From Candidatus Acetothermia bacterium (GTDB lineage Bacteria > Bipolaricaulota > Bipolaricaulia > RBG-16-55-9 > JANLFV01), in assembly GCA_024653345.1 (NCBI GenBank), contig JANLFV010000009.1:1-58065 (forward strand): a DNA stretch of 58,065 nucleotides, read 5' to 3'. How positions within the stretch are numbered: position 1 is the first letter of the stretch; every line of letters begins with the position of its first letter. The notes beneath the pieces were generated by a model. It ran no database searches. It was not told the DNA's origin and worked only from the letters and a program-made list of their open reading frames with translations. A program made the position numbers and the translations under genes. Positions 42,304-51,918 of this stretch are shown in pieces.

Positions 42304-43461
42304 ATGAGGAAATATCTGGTTAAGCGGTTGTTTCAGATCGTCCTGACGCTCTTCATCTACCTGACGATCACCTTCATCATTCTCCAGGCCCAGCCCGGAG
42401 ACATCACCAATGTCTATGTATTGAACCCGAAGATCCCGCCCGAGGTCCGCGAGAGGTTACGAGAGCAGCTCGGGCTGGACAAGCCGCTCTTCTTCCAGTA
42501 TCTGCAGTATCTGCAGAACATGGCCACGGGGAACCTGGGGATCTCCTTCTCCCAGTATCCTCGGCCGGTCTGGGAGATCATCAAGGAGCGGCTTCCCCGA
42601 ACAGTCCTCCTCTTCCTCGTCGCCTACCTCATCTACTTCTTCTTCGGCTACCAAATGGGTAAGCTGATCGCCTGGAAGAGGAGTGGAGTCCTCGAATACT
42701 CCTCGACGATCATAGGCTCCTTCCTCTACACCGTGTTCACCCCTTGGTGGGCGCTCCTGATGCTGTGGATCTTCGCCTTCAAGCTCGGCTGGCTCCCGAA
42801 TGGGAAGTTCATCACGGTGGAGATCTGGCGCAACTTCAGGGATATCTCGGCCAATCAGGTCTTCAACTTGATCCTGATCGCCGGTGGGGCGATGACGGCC
42901 TTCATCTTCCTCAGCTACTACCTGGGGAGGCGGCTCGGGACGAGGCGGGCTGCAGCCAACGTGACCGTCGCGGCCGTGATCGTCTCCGTCGGCGCGATCG
43001 CCTTCCTCATCGCCAGCACCACCGTCGGCTACCTGGCGGCGGACATCCTCAAGCACCTGATCTTGCCCGTCGTTACGCTGTCAACGATCAACTTTGCGGG
43101 CTACATGCTCCTGATGCGGAACTCGATGCTGGAGACGATCCGCGAGGACTATGTCATGGCCGCGCGGGCCAAGGGGCTCCCGGATCGTGTGGTCCGGAAT
43201 AGGCATGCGGCCAGGAACGCCCTCCTCCCGATCGTCACCTCCTTTATCCTGGCCTTGGCCACGGTGGTCGACGGGGGGATCATCACGGAGACGCTCTTCT
43301 CCTGGCCGGGGATCGGGCTGACGATGCTGAACGCGATCCTCAGTGAGGACATGCCGCTGGCGATGGGCGCGCTCGTCTTCACCGGGATCTTCCTCCTCAT
43401 CGGCCACCTCGTCGCCGACCTGCTCTACGCCTACCTCGACCCAAGGATCAAATACAGCTAA
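42304..43461 (+). CDS. dppB: ABC transporter permease, DppB/OppB type
   Basis: Permease, 385 aa. VKRLFQIVLTLFIYLTITFIILQAQPG, GISFSQYPRPVWEIIKERLPRT and the EAA loop IREDYVMAARAKGLPDRVVRNRHAARNALLPIVTSFI are typical. The end LVADLLYAYLDPRIKY is canonical. It carries the same inserted hydrophobic stretch as the paralog at 34808 (IAGGAMTAFIFLSYYLGRR to VGAIAFLIASTTVGYLAAD). First gene of the operon dppB-C-D-F plus two membrane genes; dppC follows after 13 bases. Confidence 0.95.
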   Translation: MRKYLVKRLFQIVLTLFIYLTITFIILQAQPGDITNVYVLNPKIPPEVRERLREQLGLDKPLFFQYLQYLQNMATGNLGISFSQYPRPVWEIIKERLPRTVLLFLVAYLIYFFFGYQMGKLIAWKRSGVLEYSSTIIGSFLYTVFTPWWALLMLWIFAFKLGWLPNGKFITVEIWRNFRDISANQVFNLILIAGGAMTAFIFLSYYLGRRLGTRRAAANVTVAAVIVSVGAIAFLIASTTVGYLAADILKHLILPVVTLSTINFAGYMLLMRNSMLETIREDYVMAARAKGLPDRVVRNRHAARNALLPIVTSFILALATVVDGGIITETLFSWPGIGLTMLNAILSEDMPLAMGALVFTGIFLLIGHLVADLLYAYLDPRIKYS

Positions 43462-43474
43462 AGGAGAAAAATAG

Positions 43475-44443
43475 ATGGAAGCAGCACAGGTCAGATACCA
43501 ACCCTTATGGCGAGTGAGATTGGGGCTGATGCGGAAGAGCCTGGCCACCAACTGGGAGCTCTTCCGCGACAGCAAGATCGGCCCGATCGGCCTGGCGATT
43601 ATCCTCTTCTTCGGGATCTTCGGGGCATTGCATCCGCTCCTCATGTCCACCGTCTGGGACGCCGCGATCTATGATCCCGTGACGGGCTACGACTTCCCCA
43701 CGGACGCCCAGCTCAAGCAGGGGCTCACTCACCCACTGCCGCCTTCCACCAAGCACCTCCTGGGGACTGACCCCTGGGGGAGAGACATCCTTTCCCAGCT
43801 CATGTATAGCACGCGGGCCGAGTTCTTCCTCGGCGTCTTCGCCGCCTTCGTCACGGTCTTCATCGGGACCCTGATCGGGGCGATCTCGGCCTACTACGGC
43901 GGGTTCACCGACACCTTCTTCATGAGGCTGGCGGATGTGGTGATGCTCTTCCCGCTGCTCGCCTTCCTCATCGTCCTCTCGGCCATGATCAATCTCAACC
44001 TCTACACGCTGGCGATCGTCATCGGCGTGATCGGGGGCTTCGGGGGAATCACCGTCGTCCTGAAGTCCCAGGCCCTCACGATCAAGGTCAAGCCCTACAT
44101 CGAGGCGGCCAAGGTCTCCGGCGGAAGCCACCTCCATATCATCACCACCCACATCATCCCCAATGTCCTCCCCCTCTCCTTCCTGTATATGATGTTCAAC
44201 GTCACCGGAGCGATCTTCACCGAGGCCGTCCTCTCCTTCTTCGGGCTGATGAACATCCAGATGAGCTGGGGCCTGATGGTGGAGATGGCTAACATCTCAG
44301 GTTACCTGGTGGGGGACGCGGTCACGAAGTATTGGTGGCTCTTCTGGCCGGCCTCCCTCTCGATCTCCCTCCTCTGCACCGCCTTCTACCTTGTGGGGCG
44401 AGGGATCGATGAGATCGTCAATCCACGGCTGAGAAAGAGGTAG
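43475..44443 (+). CDS. dppC: ABC transporter permease, DppC/OppC type
   Basis: Permease partner, 322 aa, about six membrane segments. LLGTDPWGRDILSQLMYSTRAEFFLG is the family signature and IEAAKVSGGSHLHIITTHIIPNVLPLSFLYM is the ATPase-coupling loop. The end FYLVGRGIDEIVNPRLRKR is closely similar to the paralog at 33822, so the two permease pairs are duplicates. AAAGGAG lies 9 bases before the ATG. dppD follows after 2 bases. Confidence 0.95.
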   Translation: MEAAQVRYQPLWRVRLGLMRKSLATNWELFRDSKIGPIGLAIILFFGIFGALHPLLMSTVWDAAIYDPVTGYDFPTDAQLKQGLTHPLPPSTKHLLGTDPWGRDILSQLMYSTRAEFFLGVFAAFVTVFIGTLIGAISAYYGGFTDTFFMRLADVVMLFPLLAFLIVLSAMINLNLYTLAIVIGVIGGFGGITVVLKSQALTIKVKPYIEAAKVSGGSHLHIITTHIIPNVLPLSFLYMMFNVTGAIFTEAVLSFFGLMNIQMSWGLMVEMANISGYLVGDAVTKYWWLFWPASLSISLLCTAFYLVGRGIDEIVNPRLRKR

Positions 44444-44445
44444 AG

Positions 44446-45405
44446 ATGGCACTATTGGAAGTGGAAAACCTCACGATGCACTACACCACGAAGAAGGGCG
44501 ATGTCCAGGCGGTCGACGGGGTCTCCTTCTCCCTGGAGCGGGGCGAGGCCCTCGGCCTGGTCGGGGAGTCCGGCTGCGGAAAGACCTCGATCGCCATCTG
44601 CCTGCTCAAGCTCCTCCCGGAGAACGCGAAGATCCTGGATGGCCACATCTACTTCAACGATCAAGATCTCGTCCCCCTCGGGGAGAAGGAGATCCGGAAG
44701 ATCCGCTGGAAGGGGATCTCGATGATCTTCCAGGCGGCGATGAACTCGCTCAATCCGGTCTATAAGGTCGGGGACCAGATCATCGAGGCGATTCGCAACC
44801 ACGAGCGGATCAGCGAGGAGGCCGCGCGGGAGCGGGTCGCCGAGCTCTTCCAGCTGGTGGGGCTCAACCCGGAGAGGATGGATCACTATCCTCACGAGTA
44901 TTCCGGAGGGATGAAGCAGCGGGCGATCATCGCCATGGCTCTCGCTTGCAACCCGGAGATAATCATCGCCGACGAGCCGACGACGGCCCTCGATGTGATC
45001 GTCCAGGACCGGATCCTCGCGGAGATGAACAAGATCCGGGAGAAGCTGAACATGGGGATGATGTACATCTCCCACGACATCGCTGTGATCGCCGAGGTCT
45101 CGAAGAGGATCGGGGTGATGTATGCGGGGAAGATGGCGGAGTTCGCGGACACAGTGACCATCTTCAAGCACCCTGCCCACCCCTACACCTACGCGCTGAT
45201 GAACTCCTTCCCCTCTCTTCGGGGGGAGAAGCGCGAGCTCCAGACGGTCGTGGGCGAGCCGCCCGATCTGCTCAATCCTCCCACGGGCTGCCGGTTCCAT
45301 CCGCGCTGTCCTTACGCCACGCCGCCATGCGAGAAGGAGGAGCCGCGCTGGGAAGAGATCGAGCCCGGCCACTTCATCGCCTGTTGGAACCCGTTGCGCC
45401 ATTGA
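44446..45405 (+). CDS. dppD: ABC transporter ATPase, DppD/OppD type
   Basis: Cytosolic ATPase energising the permeases, 319 aa. Walker A is [10 protein letters not shown]-loop [15 protein letters not shown] signature [15 protein letters not shown], Walker [15 protein letters not shown]-loop [11 protein letters not shown]. The C-terminal oligopeptide-transporter extension has the Cys cluster [14 protein letters not shown]...C, which in characterised Dpp/Opp ATPases can bind a metal cluster. Start ATG at 44446. Confidence 0.97.
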   Translation: MALLEVENLTMHYTTKKGDVQAVDGVSFSLERGEALGLVGESGCGKTSIAICLLKLLPENAKILDGHIYFNDQDLVPLGEKEIRKIRWKGISMIFQAAMNSLNPVYKVGDQIIEAIRNHERISEEAARERVAELFQLVGLNPERMDHYPHEYSGGMKQRAIIAMALACNPEIIIADEPTTALDVIVQDRILAEMNKIREKLNMGMMYISHDIAVIAEVSKRIGVMYAGKMAEFADTVTIFKHPAHPYTYALMNSFPSLRGEKRELQTVVGEPPDLLNPPTGCRFHPRCPYATPPCEKEEPRWEEIEPGHFIACWNPLRH

Positions 45406-45444
45406 ATCAGAATTGCTTCCGAGACAGGATCGAGGTGATAGAGA

Positions 45445-46437
45445 TTGGTAGTGGATATCCAGACTGATACGCTCGTAAAGGTGGAGCGCCTGAAGAAGCT
45501 CTTCCCCGTCAGCCGGGGGATGTTCCGCGCGGTGAAGAACTACCTCCACGCGGTCGACGACGTGAGCTTCGAGATCAAGAAGGGCGAGATCCTCGGACTG
45601 GCCGGGGAGTCCGGCTGCGGGAAGACGACCACGGGGAAGCTGCTGGTCCGGCTGGAGGAGCCGACCGAGGGGCACATCTTCCTCAACGGCGTGGACATCG
45701 CCACGCTGGAGGGGAGGGATCTGAAAAAGTTCCGCCGGAATGTTCAGATGATCTTCCAGGACCCCTATGAGTCGCTGAACCCGAGGATGACGATCTATGA
45801 CACGGTCGCCGAGCCTCTGGCAGTCCAGAGGATTGGGAACATCGTGGAGCGGCAGGAGCGGGTGGCAGAGATGCTGAGCGTCGTCGGCCTCACCCCGCCG
45901 GAGTCGTTCCTCTTCCGTTTCCCTCACGAGCTCTCCGGGGGCCAGCGCCAGCGCGTGGCGATCGCCCGGGCGATCGCCCTCAACCCGGCATTTATCGTGG
46001 CCGATGAGCCGACCTCGATGCTCGATGTCTCGATCCGCACAGGGGTGATGAAGCTGATGATGGAGCTACGGGAGAAGTTCGAGATCAGCTACCTCTATAT
46101 CACCCACGACCTCTCCGTCGCCCGCTACATGTGCGACCGGATCGCTATCATGTATTTGGGGAAGATCGTGGAGATGGGCGAGACGGAGGAGGTGATCCAG
46201 AACCCGCTCCATCCCTACGCCAGGGCGCTGCTCTCGGCCGTCCCCATCCCTGACCCGAACTACAAGCGCGAGGCGATCGAGATCAAGGGGGGCGTGGGGA
46301 AGCCGATCGATCCCAACCCGCAATGCCGCTTCCTCGACCGCTGCCCTGTGGCCGTCCCCCATTGCGAGGAGGCCCCCCATCCGCCGCTTGAGGACAAGGG
46401 CGGAGGCCACTATGCCGCCTGCTATGAGGTCAAATGA
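45445..46437 (+). CDS. dppF: ABC transporter ATPase, DppF/OppF type
   Basis: Second ATPase, 330 aa. Walker [11 protein letters not shown]-loop MIFQDPYESLNPRMTIYD, signature LSGGQRQRVAIARAIALNP, Walker B FIVADEPTSMLDVS, and the H-loop YITHDLSVARYMCDRIAIMYLGKIVE. The C-terminal Cys motif is CRFLDRCPVAVPHC. The start is the TTG at 45445, 7 bases after GAGGTGA; a GTG at 45451 is less well spaced. Followed by an overlapping membrane gene. Confidence 0.97.
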   Translation: MVVDIQTDTLVKVERLKKLFPVSRGMFRAVKNYLHAVDDVSFEIKKGEILGLAGESGCGKTTTGKLLVRLEEPTEGHIFLNGVDIATLEGRDLKKFRRNVQMIFQDPYESLNPRMTIYDTVAEPLAVQRIGNIVERQERVAEMLSVVGLTPPESFLFRFPHELSGGQRQRVAIARAIALNPAFIVADEPTSMLDVSIRTGVMKLMMELREKFEISYLYITHDLSVARYMCDRIAIMYLGKIVEMGETEEVIQNPLHPYARALLSAVPIPDPNYKREAIEIKGGVGKPIDPNPQCRFLDRCPVAVPHCEEAPHPPLEDKGGGHYAACYEVK

Positions 46438-46937
46438 TGCAGAAGCTCTCCTGGCTGGCACTGGTGCTGATCACCCTTCTCACGGCCTACTTCGCCTATG
46501 AGACCGACGCGAACTACCTGGAGTTCATCAGGGCCACGGAGAAGATCGAAGTGATCATCCACGCCGGTGAGCTCAGTCTGAACAAGGACAAGGCCGAGAT
46601 CAGCTTCTTCGCCGAGGTGATCAACTCTTCCCCGGTCCCGATGTGGGTGGAGGCGATCAGCTACCACTTTTACATCGACGGGCAGCGAGGAGGGTATGGC
46701 TACATGGAGGAGGCCCGGCGGGGGGAGATCACCGTCGCGCCGGGGCAGGCGCGGAAGATCCCGCTCGAAGCGGAGCTCCGCGCTGACTACCTCAAGCTGT
46801 TCCTCCAGGCCCGCGAGGAGGGCGACGTCCTAGTCAGCATCACCGGGCAGGCACGGACCGGGTTCGATGTCGGCCGGTCGGGGATCAAGGCCTTCTACCC
46901 CGTCAGCGGCGTGATCTGGAGAGAGGAGACAAAGTGA
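46434..46937 (+). CDS. Membrane-anchored protein, possibly LEA14/WHy-like
   Basis: 167-aa protein with an N-terminal membrane anchor (LSWLALVLITLLTAYFAYE) and an external beta-rich domain. VINSSPVPMWVEAISYHFYIDGQRGGYGYMEEA followed by ITVAPGQARKIPLEAELRADYLKLFL recalls the LEA_2/WHy fold (a strand pair with NPxPxP, then a YxxYxDG edge), but this is a weak, by-eye resemblance. It overlaps the dppF stop by 4 bases, so it belongs to the transport operon and may assist the transporter or envelope. Overlaps the next gene by 4 bases. Confidence 0.6.
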   Translation: MMQKLSWLALVLITLLTAYFAYETDANYLEFIRATEKIEVIIHAGELSLNKDKAEISFFAEVINSSPVPMWVEAISYHFYIDGQRGGYGYMEEARRGEITVAPGQARKIPLEAELRADYLKLFLQAREEGDVLVSITGQARTGFDVGRSGIKAFYPVSGVIWREETK

Positions 46938-47344
46938 GGGCTCAGAGGCTCAAGACCCTGGCCTGGAAGGGAACGAGCCTGACGCTACTGATCCTCCTCG
47001 GGGGAATGGCGATGGGTGCCGCGCTCGCCGTCTATGACCTGAACAGATTCTCCCCTATTCCCTCGACGATCATGCTCATCTTCCCCTTCGTCGTGGGGAT
47101 GATCATCGGGGTCCTCACCACGAGCTTCGCCCAGGCACTCGGCGTCTTCTTCTTCACTGTCCTGGTCTATGCTCTCGCGGACTTCCTCGTCCTCACCTTC
47201 CCCGAGATGATCCACGCCCACCTGGGGCGAGAGATCACGATGCAGGTCTCGGTCGTCAAGGCCCTCACCGGCGGGATCATCTTCGTCCTCCCCCTCACCC
47301 TCATCGGGATCATCCTGGGGAAACTCGTCTCCCGCGGGGATTAG
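46934..47344 (+). CDS. Four-helix membrane protein of unknown function
   Basis: 136-aa integral membrane protein with four hydrophobic segments (LTLLILLGGMAMGAALAVY, IMLIFPFVVGMIIGVLTTSF, ALGVFFFTVLVYALADFLVL, GGIIFVLPLTLIGIILGKL). No recognised family. The GTG start overlaps the previous stop (GTGA). It is the last gene of the dpp operon. The 66 bases to the convergent rtcB contain no clear hairpin. Confidence 0.65.
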   Translation: MRAQRLKTLAWKGTSLTLLILLGGMAMGAALAVYDLNRFSPIPSTIMLIFPFVVGMIIGVLTTSFAQALGVFFFTVLVYALADFLVLTFPEMIHAHLGREITMQVSVVKALTGGIIFVLPLTLIGIILGKLVSRGD

Positions 47345-47410
47345 GAAGAGCAGCCCCATAGGCAGCTTGATTGCACCCCACGAGCAAATTGAGAGCGAGG
47401 TCACGAAGGG

Positions 47411-48871
47411 CTAGCCCTTGACCACCGCCATCGGCCGGAGGCGGGCGACCTTCTGGTTGATCCCGGAGTTGTGGGCCGCGGCGGCGACGACCTCGATGTC
47501 CTTGTAGGCCCCTGGGGCCTCCTCGGCCAGCCCGGCCAGCGAGTGGCCCCGGACGATGATCCCCTGCCGCTTCAGCTCCTCCCGCAATTGCTCGCCGCGG
47601 AACTGCTTCTTCGCTTTCTCCCGGGACATCTCCCTCCCCGCGCCGTGGATCCCACTCCCGAAGGTCTCCCGCAGCCCCTTCTCCGTCCCACGCATGATGT
47701 AGCTGGAGGTCCCCATCGTCCCGCCGATGAAGATCGGGTGGCCTACATCCCTGTATTTCGGGGGGTTCTCCTCCCGCCCGGGGCCGAAGGCCCGCGTCGA
47801 GCCCTTCCGGTGCACGAGCAACCGCTTCCGGGAGCCGTCAACTTCGTGGACCTCGAACTTGGCGGTGTTGTGCCCGACATCGTAGAGCAGCTTGATCTCC
47901 TCGAGCTTGAGGCCGAAGACTGCGGCGAAGGTCTTCCGGACGAGGTGGGCCAAGGTCTGGCGGTTGGCGAAGGCGCAGTTGATCCCGCAGTTCACCGCGG
48001 AGATGTAGCGCTCCCCTTCGGGGCTCTCGATCGGGGCGCAGACCAGTTCCCGCTCCCGGATCGGGATCCCGTATTTCTTGCTCGCCCGCTCGAGCTCCTG
48101 CAGATAGTCCTGGCCGATCTGGTGGCCCAAGGCGCGCGAGCCGCAGTGGATGGCCACGAGGACCTGGTCCTTCTCCAGGCCATAGGCCCGCGCCGCGACC
48201 TCATCGTATATTTCCTCAACATACTGGACCTCGAGGTAGTGGTTCCCCGAGCCGAGGGTCCCGACCTGCTTGAACTGGCGCTCCTTGGCCTGGTCGCTCA
48301 CGGTCCCCGGGTCGCAGCCGGCGATCCGCCCCCGCTCCTCGGTGTATTCTAGATCCTCGGGGAAGCCGTAGCCGCGGGCGAGGGCGAACTCCGCCCCCTG
48401 CATGAGCACTTGGTCGATCTCCTTCATCGAGAGCTTCAGCTCGCCGGTCGAGCCGAGCCCCGCGGGGATCTCGCGGAAGAGCCGGTCGGCCAGCTGCTCT
48501 TTCCTTGCTTCTATGTCATGTCTTTTCAGTGGAGTGCGCAATGTCCTAACACCACAGTTGATGTCAAAACCGATCCCGCCCATGGCGATGACCCCGCCCT
48601 CCTTGGGGTCGAAGGCCCCGACCCCGCCGATGGGGAAGCCGTAGCCGGGGTGGATGTCGGGCATGGCGAGCGAGGCCTTGACGATCCCGGGAAGGCAGGC
48701 GACATTGTGGACTTGGAGCAGGGCGTTCCACTCCTTGGCCGCGCCGCTCTCCTTCAGGAGGTGGTCGATGATCCGCTGGTCCCCGTAGATCCTCCCGGGG
48801 ACCCGCATCTCGCCCTGCTTAGGCAACTCCCAGACATAATCGGAGATCTTCTTCAGTTCAAGCTCAGCCAT
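47411..48871 (-). CDS. rtcB: RtcB RNA 3'-phosphate/5'-OH ligase
   Basis: Mn2+/GTP-dependent RNA ligase that joins 2',3'-cyclic phosphate or 3'-phosphate to 5'-OH ends, 486 aa, full length. MPDIHPGYGFPIGGVGAF, the metal site GGIGFDINCGVRTLRT, GTLGSGNHYLEVQYV, AIHCGSRALGHQIG, the GGTMGTSSYIM loop and HGAGREMSREKA (nucleotidyl-His region) are all present. It lies downstream of archease with a 92-base gap holding a possible own promoter, and it ends the pyrB-led gene run. Confidence 0.97.
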   Translation of the reverse strand: MAELELKKISDYVWELPKQGEMRVPGRIYGDQRIIDHLLKESGAAKEWNALLQVHNVACLPGIVKASLAMPDIHPGYGFPIGGVGAFDPKEGGVIAMGGIGFDINCGVRTLRTPLKRHDIEARKEQLADRLFREIPAGLGSTGELKLSMKEIDQVLMQGAEFALARGYGFPEDLEYTEERGRIAGCDPGTVSDQAKERQFKQVGTLGSGNHYLEVQYVEEIYDEVAARAYGLEKDQVLVAIHCGSRALGHQIGQDYLQELERASKKYGIPIRERELVCAPIESPEGERYISAVNCGINCAFANRQTLAHLVRKTFAAVFGLKLEEIKLLYDVGHNTAKFEVHEVDGSRKRLLVHRKGSTRAFGPGREENPPKYRDVGHPIFIGGTMGTSSYIMRGTEKGLRETFGSGIHGAGREMSREKAKKQFRGEQLREELKRQGIIVRGHSLAGLAEEAPGAYKDIEVVAAAAHNSGINQKVARLRPMAVVKG

Positions 48872-48880
48872 AGCATTATC

Positions 48881-48910
48881 AGTTTATCGGAAGGCGGGAG
48901 CAGGGTGCAA
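48881..48910 (-). promoter_or_regulatory. Possible near-leaderless promoter of rtcB
   Basis: Minus strand TTGCAC (48910-48905), 18-base spacer, TAAACT (48886-48881); start near 48874, 3 nt before the ATG. GATAAT closer to the gene cannot serve as a -10 at normal spacing to the ATG. Confidence 0.4.
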
Positions 48911-48963
48911 ATCGCCGATCAGCCCTTAGCTATCAGCTTCTGGCCGAGCGCCTCCGGCTGACG

Positions 48964-49389
48964 CTACAGGTCAACCACGCACTGAACGAAGTAGTCTCCC
49001 TCGGCGGTCCGACCGAGCTGGAGGCCGGCGTAGGTCGCGGCCTTCACCTCGACCTTCGCCCCATGCCGCTCGGGGTCCAGCGGCTCGCCCCAGGCCCTCC
49101 CGCGGAGGTGGTATTCGTCACCCTCGCGGGCGACCTGGACCGCGAACCTCGAGAAGACCATCCCCGTGAGGTCCCGCTGGAGGAGGAGCTCCCCCAGCCA
49201 GGCCACGAACAAGGTCTCGAGGGAGTCGGCTTGACATTCGACCTCTACCGATTCCTTGGGGAGGACGCGCTCGAGCTCGACCATCAGGGAGAACATCCCC
49301 TTTGCTCCCTCGGCGAAGGCTTCCTCGACCGTGTTTCCGATCCCTCGGACCCCGGCATCGGCCTCGTGATCGAGAATCTCGAAGGGCAT
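48964..49389 (-). CDS. Archease, RtcB activator
   Basis: Small protein that stimulates RtcB guanylylation and multiple turnover, 141 aa. It begins FEILDHEADAGVRGIGNTVEEAFAEGAKGMFSLM, with the metal-binding Asp of the DH(T/E)AD motif, and ends WGEPLDPERHGAKVEVKAATYAGLQ...FVQCVVDL, matching the family over its whole length. It starts 2 bases after thpR and precedes rtcB, a functional pairing known in archaea and bacteria. Confidence 0.95.
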   Translation of the reverse strand: MPFEILDHEADAGVRGIGNTVEEAFAEGAKGMFSLMVELERVLPKESVEVECQADSLETLFVAWLGELLLQRDLTGMVFSRFAVQVAREGDEYHLRGRAWGEPLDPERHGAKVEVKAATYAGLQLGRTAEGDYFVQCVVDL

Positions 49390-49391
49390 CC

Positions 49392-49955
49392 CTAGCTTGA
49401 GCCCGCCTCGAGCCGGAAGATCGGGGTGTAGATCGCCCCGGCCGGGTCGAGCCTGCTCTCCATCAGCGTCAGCCCGCGCGCTTCGGCCAGGAACCGGAAG
49501 GGCTCGATCTTCCCCAGGCTTCCACCAGTCCTCACGCCATCCTTCACCCGGCCGAGGGTGACATGAGGGGTGTAGGCCTTCCCTTCGGGAGGGAAGCCCA
49601 GGGGGGCCAGCTCCCTCTCCAGTTGCTCGTAGAGCTTGAGCGCTTGCGAGGGCGGTGAGGAGCAGCCGGCCCAGATCACCCGCGGCCGCTGGGGATTGGG
49701 GAAGGCTCCCAGCAGGTCGAGCTCTAATGGGAACGGGCGAAAGCCGGCGGAGGCCAGCTCCGCGGCCAGGCGGAGCTCCTCGACCCGCGCCGGGTCTACC
49801 TCGCCGAGGAACTTCACCGTCACATGGAGGTTCTCGCGCTTCACCCAGCTCACCCTCGCAGCCCGCCAGAGCTTGTCCCGCTTCAATGTCTGGATGACGG
49901 CATCCAGGCCGGCCTTTACGCCCTCGTCGAGCTCGATGCAGAAGAAGGCGCGCAT
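49392..49955 (-). CDS. thpR: RNA 2',3'-cyclic phosphodiesterase / 2'-5' RNA ligase
   Basis: 2H phosphoesterase, 187 aa. The two catalytic tetrapeptides are HVTVKFLG near 45-52 and HVTLGRV near 130-136. The N-terminus MRAFFCIELDEGVKAGL and the region AFPNPQRPRVIWAG are typical. The enzyme opens 2',3'-cyclic phosphates to 2'-phosphates, or in reverse joins 2'-5' ends in vitro, so it acts on the same type of RNA end as RtcB. It sits 2 bases after pyrI. A TATACT 7 nt before the start lies inside pyrI and has no good -35. Confidence 0.95.
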   Translation of the reverse strand: MRAFFCIELDEGVKAGLDAVIQTLKRDKLWRAARVSWVKRENLHVTVKFLGEVDPARVEELRLAAELASAGFRPFPLELDLLGAFPNPQRPRVIWAGCSSPPSQALKLYEQLERELAPLGFPPEGKAYTPHVTLGRVKDGVRTGGSLGKIEPFRFLAEARGLTLMESRLDPAGAIYTPIFRLEAGSS

Positions 49956-49957
49956 CT

Positions 49958-51338
<1,381 letters not shown>

Positions 51339-51368
51339 GCGGATTTTCTAAGGCGATGCGGTGAACAC

Positions 51369-51479
51369 TTAGTGTCCAGTCCCCCTGCGACGTTCCCGTC
51401 GCCCCAACAAGATCACAATAACGGCCACAGCGAGAGCGGCCAAGACAATGCCGCCTAGCATCACGATCAGTGGTAACAC
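51369..51479 (-). CDS. Tiny single-span membrane protein, 36 aa
   Basis: From a GTG at 51479 the frame encodes a short leader, a hydrophobic stretch (LIVMLGGIVLAALAVAVIVI) and a positively charged tail (GRRERRRG), then TAA. This is one membrane helix with its C-terminus inside by the positive-inside rule. It resembles the neighbouring tiny gene at 51489 (both have LI..GG.VLAA and an Arg-rich tail), suggesting duplication. No clear ribosome-binding site, so expression is uncertain. It precedes pyrB by 47 bases. Confidence 0.4.
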   Translation of the reverse strand: MLPLIVMLGGIVLAALAVAVIVILLGRRERRRGTGH

Positions 51480-51488
51480 CTCGGCTCG

Positions 51489-51608
51489 CTACACTCCCCT
51501 ACGAGAACGGCAGTCGCGCCAGCGGAGGAGAGCCACAACGCCCGCAACAAGGGCCGCGGCTAGAACCCAGCCGCCGACAATGATCAGAGCACCATCAGTC
51601 CCGTCCAC
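51489..51608 (-). CDS. Tiny single-span membrane protein, 39 aa
   Basis: From a GTG at 51608 (AGGTGAG about 6 bases upstream) it encodes a short acidic start (DGTDG), a membrane helix (ALIIVGGWVLAAALVAGVV) and a basic tail with RWRDCRSRRG. It overlaps the end of the interrupted two-helix gene by 25 bases and is followed after 9 bases by a related tiny gene. No database family known to me. Confidence 0.45.
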   Translation of the reverse strand: MDGTDGALIIVGGWVLAAALVAGVVALLRWRDCRSRRGV

Positions 51609-51814
51609 TCTCGCTCACCTCGACTCCATGATATCACAGCGAGGGAGATCATGACCAGCAGGAACCAGGCCCCGAGTCCGCCAACAGCGAGCTTTCATGA
51701 GAATGGTTGCCCGCTTACGAGCTGGCCGAAGATCAACGCACCGAGGGCGATGTTCGCCGCATCGAGCATCTTCTTTCCCTGCTCCTCAGCCCAAATCTGC
51801 CACGGCTTCTTCAT
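51584..51814 (-). pseudogene. Two-helix membrane protein gene with in-frame TGA
   Basis: From the ATG at 51814 the frame reads MKKPWQIWAEEQGKK, a first membrane helix (LDAANIALGALIFGQLV), then QPFS, a TGA at codon 40 (51697-51695), then directly KLAVGG and a second helix (LGAWFLLVMISLAVI) and a basic end, stopping at 51584. The layout (amphipathic start, two helices with a tight turn) is that of small DUF6722-like proteins, which argues that both halves are one gene. TGA is an ordinary stop elsewhere in the window. A nonsense mutation, sequence error or readthrough are the options. Confidence 0.5.
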
Positions 51815-51918
51815 CAACTATCGGCTCCTCGCCTCGGCCACCACGACCGCCTGGAGCCCGCCAGCATGGGAGCCGTGCGCCACACAGGTCTCAATCTTCT
51901 TAGAATGGCGAAGGCCTA

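Noticed and set aside
51695-51697. TGA as a selenocysteine or Trp codon
   Set aside because: No SECIS-like hairpin was recognised just downstream, no Sec machinery is seen here, and TGA ends many genes in the window; nonsense mutation, read error or simple readthrough are more likely.
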